Positions 57,222 through 64,000 of a DNA stretch of 64,000 nt are shown piece after piece. Source of the DNA: Streptomyces griseosporeus (GTDB lineage: Bacteria > Actinomycetota > Actinomycetes > Streptomycetales > Streptomycetaceae); contig NZ_BNBR01000009.1 in the NCBI RefSeq assembly GCF_014656055.1, positions 103,451 to 167,450 of the forward strand. The letters run 5' to 3'. Position numbers and translations under genes: made by a program. The notes under the pieces were generated by a model. The model did not search any database, was not told where the DNA came from, and saw nothing but the letters and a program-made list of their open reading frames with translations. Each line of letters starts with the position of its first letter. The stretch's first letter is position 1.

Positions 57222-58643
57222 TCAGCCGACCGCGCCTTCCATCTGCAGCTCGATCAGCCGGTTGAGCTCCAGGGCGTACTCCATGGGCAGCTCCTTGGCG
57301 ATCGGCTCGACGAAGCCGCGCACGATCATCGCCATGGCCTCGTCCTCGCTGAGGCCGCGGCTCATCAGGTAGAAGAGCTGGTCCTCGGAGACCTTGGAGA
57401 CGGTGGCCTCGTGGCCCATGGACACGTCGTCCTCGCGGACGTCCACGTAGGGGTAGGTGTCCGAGCGGGAGATGGTGTCGACGAGCAGCGCGTCGCAGAG
57501 CACGTTCGACTTCGAGCCGGCGGCGCCCTCGCCGATCTCGATCAGGCCGCGGTAGGAGGTACGGCCGCCGCCGCGCGCCACCGACTTGGAGACGATGTTG
57601 GACGAGGTGTTGGGCGCCATGTGGACCATCTTGGCGCCGGCGTCCTGGTGCTGGCCCTCGCCGGCGAAGGCGATGGACAGCGTCTCGCCCTTGGCGTGCT
57701 CGCCCATCAGGTAGACGGCCGGGTACTTCATCGTCACCTTGGAGCCGATGTTGCCGTCGATCCACTCCATGGTCGCGCCCTCGTAGGCGACGGCGCGCTT
57801 GGTGACCAGGTTGTAGACGTTGTTCGACCAGTTCTGGATGGTCGTGTAGCGGCAGCGGGCGTTCTTCTTGACGATGATCTCGACGACCGCGGAGTGCAGC
57901 GAGTCCGACTTGTAGATCGGGGCCGTACAGCCCTCGACGTAGTGCACGTAGGCACCCTCGTCGACGATGATCAGGGTCCGCTCGAACTGGCCCATGTTCT
58001 CCGTGTTGATGCGGAAGTAGGCCTGGAGCGGGATCTCGACGTGCACGCCCTTCGGCACGTAGATGAAGGAGCCGCCCGACCACACGGCGGTGTTCAGCGC
58101 GGCGAACTTGTTGTCGCCGGCGGGGATGACGGTGCCGAAGTACTCCTTGAAGAGCTCCGGGTGCTCCTTCAGCGCGGTGTCGGTGTCGAGGAAGATGACG
58201 CCCTGCTCCTCCAGGTCCTCGCGGATCTGGTGGTAGACGACCTCCGACTCGTACTGGGCGGCGACACCGGCGACGAGGCGCTGCTTCTCGGCCTCCGGGA
58301 TGCCCAGCTTGTCGTAGGTGTTCTTGATGTCCTCGGGCAGGTCCTCCCAGGACTCCGCCTGCTTCTCCGTGGAGCGCACGAAGTACTTGATGTTGTCGAA
58401 GTCGATGCCGGAGAGGTCGGAGCCCCAGTTCGGCATGGGCTTCTTCTCGAAGAGCTTCAGGCCCTTCAGGCGCAGCTTGGTCATCCACTCCGGCTCGGAC
58501 TTCTTGCCCGAGATGTCGCGGACGACCTCCTCGTTCAGACCGCGCCTCGCCGACGCACCGGCCACGTCGCGGTCGGCCCAGCCGTATTCGTACTTGCCCA
58601 GGCCCTCCAGCTCAGGGTGGGCAGTCTCCGTGGGGAGAGTCAT
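57222..58643 (-). CDS. sufB: Fe-S assembly scaffold protein SufB
   Basis: A 473-aa core scaffold where the cluster forms. Typical blocks are YEYGWADRDVAGASARRGLNEEVVRDIS, LPEDIKNTYDKLGIPEAEKQRLVAGV, VEGCTAPIYKSDSLHSAVVEI and MVHMAPNTSSNIVSKSVARGGGR. The C-terminal SufB helix region has YLMSRGLSEDEAMAMIVRGFVEPIAKELPMEYALELNRLIELQMEGAVG. Its ATG overlaps the sufR stop (ATGA). Confidence 0.95.
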   Translation of the reverse strand: MTLPTETAHPELEGLGKYEYGWADRDVAGASARRGLNEEVVRDISGKKSEPEWMTKLRLKGLKLFEKKPMPNWGSDLSGIDFDNIKYFVRSTEKQAESWEDLPEDIKNTYDKLGIPEAEKQRLVAGVAAQYESEVVYHQIREDLEEQGVIFLDTDTALKEHPELFKEYFGTVIPAGDNKFAALNTAVWSGGSFIYVPKGVHVEIPLQAYFRINTENMGQFERTLIIVDEGAYVHYVEGCTAPIYKSDSLHSAVVEIIVKKNARCRYTTIQNWSNNVYNLVTKRAVAYEGATMEWIDGNIGSKVTMKYPAVYLMGEHAKGETLSIAFAGEGQHQDAGAKMVHMAPNTSSNIVSKSVARGGGRTSYRGLIEIGEGAAGSKSNVLCDALLVDTISRSDTYPYVDVREDDVSMGHEATVSKVSEDQLFYLMSRGLSEDEAMAMIVRGFVEPIAKELPMEYALELNRLIELQMEGAVG

Positions 58644-59383
58644 GCGGGGTTCCTCCCGGCCGTGCTTGCAGATGCGTTGTCGGTGGTCTGAGAAATCTTG
58701 GGGATGAACGTCGTGCAGACGCCGTCGCCGTGCGCGATGGTCGCCAGCCGCTGCACATGCGTGCCGAGCAGCTCGGCGAAGAACTCCGTCTCCGCCTCGC
58801 ACAGCTGCGGGAACTGTTCGGCGACATGGGCGACGGGGCAGTGGTGCTGGCACAGCTGCTCGCCCACCGGGGCGCTCCGCGCAGTGGCAGCGTACCCGTC
58901 CGCGCTCAGCGCCCTGGCCAGGGCTTCGGTGCGCTGGTCGGGGTCGGCGCCCTCCACCGCGCGGCGGTAGCTCGCCGCCTGTGCGGCGATGCGGGCGCGG
59001 GCGAAGGCGGCGACGGCCTCGCTGCCGCCCTCCTGCTCGGCGATCCAGCGCAGCGCGTCCGCGGCCAGCTTGTCGTACGACTGGTCGAAGGCGTCGCGTC
59101 CGCAGTCGGTGAGGGCGAAGACCTTGGCGGGGCGGCCGCGGGTCCGGGTGCCGTACACCCGCTGCTCGCGGGCCTCCACGACGTCGTCGGCGACGAGCGC
59201 GTCGAGGTGGCGGCGTACGGCGGCCTGGGTGAGTCCCAGCCGGCCGGCCAGCTCGGCGACGGTCGAGGGGCCGTGGTCCAGGATGGACCGCGCGACCCGG
59301 TTGCGCGTCGAGCGCTCCCCGGTCGCGAGCTCCTCCTGCGGGGTCCCCGTGGGGGTCTCCCGAGCCTCGCCGACGTTTTTCAC
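58640..59383 (-). CDS. sufR: Fe-S-binding repressor SufR
   Basis: A 247-aa regulator of the suf operon. The winged-helix domain (about 20-95) has RSILDHGPSTVAELAGRLGLTQAAVRRHLDALVADDVVEAREQRVYG. The C-terminal half has a cysteine cluster (LCQHHCPVAHVAEQFPQLCEAE) fitting a [4Fe-4S] site, so apo-protein under Fe-S shortage releases repression. I place the start at the GTG at 59383, where CAAC-N6-GTTG overlaps it; a longer in-frame start at 59419 would put this motif inside the coding region. No Shine-Dalgarno is seen before the GTG, so the mRNA may be leaderless. Confidence 0.88.
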   Translation of the reverse strand: MKNVGEARETPTGTPQEELATGERSTRNRVARSILDHGPSTVAELAGRLGLTQAAVRRHLDALVADDVVEAREQRVYGTRTRGRPAKVFALTDCGRDAFDQSYDKLAADALRWIAEQEGGSEAVAAFARARIAAQAASYRRAVEGADPDQRTEALARALSADGYAATARSAPVGEQLCQHHCPVAHVAEQFPQLCEAETEFFAELLGTHVQRLATIAHGDGVCTTFIPKISQTTDNASASTAGRNPA

Positions 59384-59396
59384 AACGCCATTGTTG
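59383..59396. promoter_or_regulatory. SufR operator CAAC-N6-GTTG
   Basis: Read toward sufR the motif is CAAC-AATGGC-GTTG, a 14-bp palindrome at the very start of sufR. I recall this CAAC-N6-GTTG consensus for Streptomyces SufR. Its position at the start codon fits autorepression of a short or leaderless transcript. Confidence 0.75.
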
Positions 59397-59455
59397 CGTA
59401 ATTCTCGAGAGCGTGACAAGCGGCGCCCTGACCGGCGGACGGTGCCCTACGTCAC

Positions 59456-59469
59456 TTAGGCATACCTAA
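59456..59469. promoter_or_regulatory. candidate iron box (DtxR/IdeR-like)
   Basis: TTAGG-CATA-CCTAA is a perfect inverted repeat, extended by flanking GTCAC and GTGAC. It lies 73-86 bp upstream of sufR. The TTAGG/CCTAA arms resemble those bound by iron regulators DmdR1/IdeR, though the known box is 19 bp with overlapping repeats. It could serve sufR or the divergent ABC gene at 59641. Confidence 0.5.
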
Positions 59470-59640
59470 TGTGACCTGCGGAAACGATCTCTGATCGATC
59501 AAACAGTGCAGGTCGCGGCGGTGACCGCGGGCCCACCGGCCACCCCGCGGCCCCGGCGCGCGGAGGCGCTTCGAGGGGCGCGGAGCAGTTCCGCCACCCG
59601 CCCGCCGGAGGCCCCCCGCGCCTACCTAGACTCATGACCC

Positions 59641-60560
<920 letters not shown>

Positions 60561-60564
<4 letters not shown>

Positions 60565-61331
60565 CCGCCACCGGCACCTACGCCCCGAAGCCGGGGGCGG
60601 CCCCGCTCCCCCGCATGATCGGCACCCAGGCCGCGCTGGAGACGCGGATGCTGCTGCGCAACGGCGAGCAGCTGCTCCTCACGGTGATCATCCCGACGCT
60701 GCTGCTGGTCCTGTTCAGCTCCGTCGACATCGTCGACACCGGCGCGGGCGAGCCCGTCGACTTCCTCGCCCCCGGCATCCTCGCCCTGGCCGTGATGTCC
60801 ACGGCCTTCACCGGCCAGGCCATCGCGACCGGCTTCGAGCGCCGCTACGGCGTCCTGAAGCGCCTCGCCTCCTCCCCGCTGCCGCGCTGGGCGCTGATGA
60901 CGGCGAAGACGGCGTCCGTGCTGGTCACCGAGGTGCTCCAGGTGGTGCTGCTCACGGTGATCGCGTTCGCGCTCGGCTGGTCCCCGCACGGCAACCCGCT
61001 CGCCGTCCTGCTCCTCCTCGTCCTCGGCACGGCGGCCTTCTCCGGCCTCGGCCTGCTGATGGCCGGCACCCTGAAGGCCGAGGCCACCCTGGCCGCGGCC
61101 AACCTGGTCTTCCTGCTGCTGCTCATCGGCGGCGGCGTGATCGTCCCGCTGGACAAGTTCCCCGCGGGCGTCCAGGACGTCCTCGCCCTGCTGCCCGTCT
61201 CGGCCCTCTCCGACGGCCTGCGCGACGTCCTGCAGCACGGCGCGGCCATGCCCTGGGGCGACGCGGGCATCCTCGCCGCGTGGGCCGTCGTCGGGCTGGC
61301 GGCGGCCGGGAAGTTCTTCCGCTGGGAGTAG
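60561..61331 (+). CDS. ABC-2 type permease
   Basis: A 256-aa membrane partner of the ATPase at 59641. It has six hydrophobic segments, including LLLTVIIPTLLLVLFSSVDIV, FLAPGILALAVMSTAFTGQAIATGF and AAANLVFLLLLIGGGVIVPL. It starts with GTG at 60561 overlapping the ATPase stop. In actinobacteria this pair often lies next to suf and ctaA; the exported substrate is unknown, and a heme or lipid link is speculative. Confidence 0.88.
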
Positions 61332-61377
61332 GACCGTGCCCGACCCTCGTGAAAGCGTGCACAAGCAGGCGCCTACG

Positions 61378-62388
61378 ATGGTGGGCGTGCCCAAGCTGAC
61401 CCCCGCCGACGCCACCGCCGCCGCGCGCAACCCGCTCGCCTTCATCGCCGCACGCTGGACGCCCGCCCCCCGGACGGTCCAGCGGGCGGCCCTGTCCGCC
61501 GTCGTCATGGCGGTGATCATCGTGGTCACCGGCGGTGCCGTTCGGCTCACCGGCTCCGGTCTGGGCTGCCCGACCTGGCCCAAGTGCACCGACGACTCGC
61601 TCACCGCGACCAGCGCGATGGGCTTCCACGGCGCCATCGAGTTCGGCAACCGCATGCTGACGTACGTACTCTGCGCGGCGGTCGGCTGGGCGATCATCGC
61701 CGCGCGGGCGCAGAAGCCGTGGCGGCGGAGCCTGACCCGGCTGGGCTGGGCGCAGTTCTGGGTAGTCATGGGCAACGCGGTGCTCGGCGGCATCGTGGTC
61801 CTCGTCGGCCTGAACCCATACACGGTCGCGGCGCACTTCCTGCTGTCGACGGCGCTGATCAGCGTCGCCGTGGTGATGTGGCAGCGCACCCGCGAGGGCG
61901 ACGGGGCGCCCCGGCCACTGGTCGGCAAGTCGGTGGTGCAACTGGTCTGGTTCCTGGTCGCGGCGGCCGGTCTGCTGATCGCGGTCGGCACGGTGGTCAC
62001 CGGCGCGGGACCGCACGCGGGCGACTCCAGCGAGGTCGACCGCATGCACGTGGACTGGGAGACGGTCACCAAGCTGCACGCCGTGCTGGCCTGGATCGTG
62101 GTGACGCTGACCTTCGCGCTGTGGTTCGTCCTGAAGGCGGTCGACGCGCCGAAGGGCCCGCTGCACCGGACGCGGGATCTGTTCCTGGTGCTGCTGGGCC
62201 AGGGGGTCGTGGGCTACGTCCAGTACTTCACGGATCTGCCGGAGATCCTGGTCGGCCTGCACATGCTCGGATCGGCCCTGGTGTGGATCGGCGTGCTCCG
62301 GGTGCTGCTGGCGCTGCGGGAGCGGCCGGAGCCGGCCGTGGCGGACCTGCCGGGTCCGGCTGCCGAGGCGTCCCTCACGAAGGCCTGA
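61378..62388 (+). CDS. ctaA: heme A synthase (COX15/CtaA family)
   Basis: A 336-aa membrane enzyme converting heme O to heme A for cytochrome aa3. It has about eight spans. Conserved heme-ligating histidines are in GFHGAIEFGNRML, VAAHFLLST, KLHAVLAW and GLHMLGSALVW. The extracellular cysteine pair is in GLGCPTWPKC. I chose the ATG at 61378 (MVGVPKL); a GTG at 61336 in the same frame has its AGGA too close. It follows the ABC pair by 46 bases. Confidence 0.9.
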   Translation: MVGVPKLTPADATAAARNPLAFIAARWTPAPRTVQRAALSAVVMAVIIVVTGGAVRLTGSGLGCPTWPKCTDDSLTATSAMGFHGAIEFGNRMLTYVLCAAVGWAIIAARAQKPWRRSLTRLGWAQFWVVMGNAVLGGIVVLVGLNPYTVAAHFLLSTALISVAVVMWQRTREGDGAPRPLVGKSVVQLVWFLVAAAGLLIAVGTVVTGAGPHAGDSSEVDRMHVDWETVTKLHAVLAWIVVTLTFALWFVLKAVDAPKGPLHRTRDLFLVLLGQGVVGYVQYFTDLPEILVGLHMLGSALVWIGVLRVLLALRERPEPAVADLPGPAAEASLTKA

Positions 62389-62431
62389 GTCCGGGACTGA
62401 GTCCGGAACTCAGTCCGGGCCTGAGTTCCGG
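62389..62431. repeat. 12-bp tandem repeat after ctaA
   Basis: GTCCGGGACTGA, GTCCGGAACTCA, GTCCGGGCCTGA and a partial GTTCCGG follow the ctaA stop directly, ahead of a hairpin. Probably slippage in the terminator region. Confidence 0.65.
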
Positions 62432-62435
62432 CAAG

Positions 62436-62455
62436 GACGCCGGTACACCGGCGTC
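62436..62455. terminator. bidirectional hairpin between ctaA and the amidohydrolase gene
   Basis: GACGCCGGT and ACCGGCGTC are perfect 9-base arms separated by AC, adjacent to the stop of the convergent gene. Confidence 0.7.
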
Positions 62456-63562
62456 TCAGCTCAGCCCGTACACCCGCCGCGCGTTCCCCGACGCCACCAT
62501 CCCCGCCACCCGCTGCGCGTCCGCCAGGGACCACGCTCCCTCGGCCACCCACGTGCCCAGCACGCGGCCGAGGGCCTCGCGGAACAGACGGGCGCCGACC
62601 ACGTGCAGCTCGGGCAGGCCGCCCGCGCCGGTGGAGAAGAGGATCTTGCCGAAGGGGGCCAGCTCCAGGATCTCCGCGAGGACGGTGGCGGCCCGGGCCC
62701 CGGTGCGCACGAGCGCGGCGCCCGAGTCGGCGTAGACGTGCGGGAAGACCCCGGCCAGGTGGGCGGCGTGCCGGTGGTAGGGGTAGCCGTGCAGCAGGAC
62801 CAGGTCGGTGCCGAGGCCGGCCGTGGCCCGTACGAAGTCCGTGAGCAGCACCGGGTCGGTGCGGTCGATGCGCAGGCCCGGCTCGCCGAGCCCCGCGTGC
62901 AGCTGGAGCGGCAGCCCCGAGGCGACCGCGCTCCACAGCAGGTGCCGCAGCAGCACCGGGTCGCTCAGCTCGCCGCCGACCCGCCGCGCGGCGAGCCAGC
63001 GGCCGGCCGCGCCCCGCACCTCCCCCGGCCCCGGCGGCTCGGGAGCGAGCGCGAGGCCGTGCCGTACGCCCGCCACGGAGGTGAAGGCGACGGCGTGCGC
63101 GGCGGCGGCGTGGACCGCCTCGGCGAGGTTGGCGAGGAAGGACTCGACGGTGCCGGAGGTGTCGGCGACCTGCTCGGCGAGGAGTTCCAGCCGTACGATC
63201 TCGCGGGCGTCGGCCAGGCCCGCGGAAGCCATTTCGGCGGGGCCGGTGAGGTCGCCCGGCAGTCCGGTGTCGACCAGGTACGTGGTGATGCCGCTGCCGC
63301 GCAGCAGCCGGCGGCCCGCCTCCAGGGGGCCCAGTTCACGGCGCCGGGCGAGATAGCGGGCGGGCGGGCAGTGCGGCTCCAGGCCGAGCAGCGGGGGGCA
63401 CCAGCGGCGTACCGCGAACCCCGTCTGCGTGTCGAAGAGCGTCGTGCCGGGGGCGGGCGGTCCCTCGGTGCGGGCCAGCTGGGCCTCGAAGGTGCCGAGG
63501 CCCAGCTCCGTTCTCAGTACGCCGTGGCAGTACTGGTCCACGAGGGACGGCGTTTCGATCAT
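62456..63562 (-). CDS. amidohydrolase-family protein
   Basis: A 368-aa amidohydrolase-2-like (FluG N-terminal-like) metal hydrolase. VDQYCHGVLRTELG holds the first His. The barrel continues with TYLVDTGL, GLPLQLHAGLGEPGL (metal His), VLLHGYPYHRHAAHLAGVFPHVYADSG and GKILFSTGAGGLPELHVVGA (late acidic/Thr-Gly region). The C-terminus AQRVAGMVASGNARRVYGL is typical. The usual His-x-His motif is replaced by DQYCHG, so activity is uncertain. It is convergent with ctaA. Confidence 0.85.
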   Translation of the reverse strand: MIETPSLVDQYCHGVLRTELGLGTFEAQLARTEGPPAPGTTLFDTQTGFAVRRWCPPLLGLEPHCPPARYLARRRELGPLEAGRRLLRGSGITTYLVDTGLPGDLTGPAEMASAGLADAREIVRLELLAEQVADTSGTVESFLANLAEAVHAAAAHAVAFTSVAGVRHGLALAPEPPGPGEVRGAAGRWLAARRVGGELSDPVLLRHLLWSAVASGLPLQLHAGLGEPGLRIDRTDPVLLTDFVRATAGLGTDLVLLHGYPYHRHAAHLAGVFPHVYADSGAALVRTGARAATVLAEILELAPFGKILFSTGAGGLPELHVVGARLFREALGRVLGTWVAEGAWSLADAQRVAGMVASGNARRVYGLS

Positions 63563-63626
63563 TCCGGCTCCCCGTAGGACGCGGGTCTTACCCGTCCTAA
63601 CGGGTGAACCGGGGGCGAGGTGATGC

Positions 63627-63947
63627 TCAGCCGCCGATCTGCATGCCGGCCATCCGCTTCCACTCGTACGCGCCGGTGGTCACCTTCGCGGCGAACTCGC
63701 CGTCGAAGGCCTCGTGGACGGTGATCCCGGACTTCTCCACCGCCTTCTCGGCGATCTCGAAGCTCGGGGCCACCAGGTCGCCCCAGCCGCCGTCCTCGCC
63801 CACGAGGACGATCCGCGCGCCGCGCTCGCCGATGTGGGCCACCTGGCCCTCGGCGCCGCCGTGCGCCTTGGAGAAGGCGCCGATCCGCCGGGCGAGCTTC
63901 GCCACCGTGCGCTCGGCCTTCGCGTCAACCTGCTGCGTGTCTGCCAT
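63627..63947 (-). CDS. conserved small actinobacterial protein
   Basis: A 106-aa soluble protein, function unknown. It has a charged helical N-terminus (DAKAERTVAKLARRIGAFSKAHGG), a beta segment (ARIVLVGEDGGWGDLVAP) and an aromatic C-terminus (TGAYEWKRMAGMQIGG). The sequence has the feel of a widely conserved Streptomyces protein. It begins with ATG at 63947; the last 53 bases of the window upstream hold no visible gene. Confidence 0.75.
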   Translation of the reverse strand: MADTQQVDAKAERTVAKLARRIGAFSKAHGGAEGQVAHIGERGARIVLVGEDGGWGDLVAPSFEIAEKAVEKSGITVHEAFDGEFAAKVTTGAYEWKRMAGMQIGG

Positions 63948-64000
63948 GGCCAGGATGCTACCGACGGGTAGATCAAACGGCGACGGGCGGGGTGCGTGGC

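Overview
This is a 64-kb piece of a Streptomyces chromosome. The evidence is very high GC with strong third-position GC bias, many GTG starts, ATGA/GTGA-coupled operons, a TerD protein, a SufR-SufBDCSU operon, a succinylase-type DapD and Tat/Sec-exported polysaccharide enzymes. I see no IS element, integrase, prophage or CRISPR array.

Region 1 (about 1-27.7 kb) is a plant cell-wall (pectin, rhamnogalacturonan, arabinan) utilisation region. It holds a PL3 pectate lyase, a two-domain GH43 protein, two tandem CE8 pectin methylesterases, a PL1 pectate lyase, a CE12 rhamnogalacturonan acetylesterase, a second GH43 enzyme, a sugar ABC transporter without its own ATPase, a Gfo/Idh oxidoreductase, a PmoA-like protein, and a GntR / DHDPS-family / IlvD-Edd metabolic operon. 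At 24.6-27.7 kb a divergent pair encodes uronate dehydrogenase (Udh) and 5-dehydro-4-deoxyglucarate dehydratase, two steps of oxidative galacturonate catabolism. The second is coupled to an unrecognised 387-aa protein.

Region 2 (27.9-33 kb) is a DeoR-controlled, fully coupled ABC importer plus zinc alcohol dehydrogenase, probably for a polyol or sugar. A double-TerD protein and a TetR / MFS efflux pair follow (33-36.5 kb).

Region 3 (36.5-38.6 kb) is the most interesting part: a Ro60 (TROVE + vWA) gene preceded by three tandem, co-oriented small RNAs that I identify as Y RNAs. All three share a Ro-type stem whose base pairs covary between copies, and they are separated by identical 18-nt spacers. 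Two of them carry a tRNA-like domain in circularly permuted order (T-arm, 3' acceptor strand, short loop, 5' acceptor strand, D-arm). One includes a full anticodon-like arm with CAU, and the other mimics a tRNA-Leu type D-arm and variable arm. The third is a 71-nt minimal version.

Region 4 (38.6-52.7 kb) holds a Tat-exported PhoX/DUF839 protein, a roughly 700-bp degenerate 24-bp minisatellite, a secreted EEP-family nuclease, a DUF3618/holin-like membrane pair, lysine genes dapA and dapD, a HAD protein, a small secreted lectin-like protein, two transporters, and a fusion of an HxlR regulator with a BCP-type peroxiredoxin.

Region 5 (52.8-64 kb) is the Fe-S assembly operon sufR-sufB-sufD-Rieske-sufC-sufS-sufU-sufT, with a CAAC-N6-GTTG operator over the sufR start and an iron-box-like palindrome upstream. 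It is followed by an ABC-2 exporter, heme A synthase (ctaA), an amidohydrolase and a small conserved protein. No RNA polymerase, ribosomal, rRNA or ordinary tRNA gene is present.
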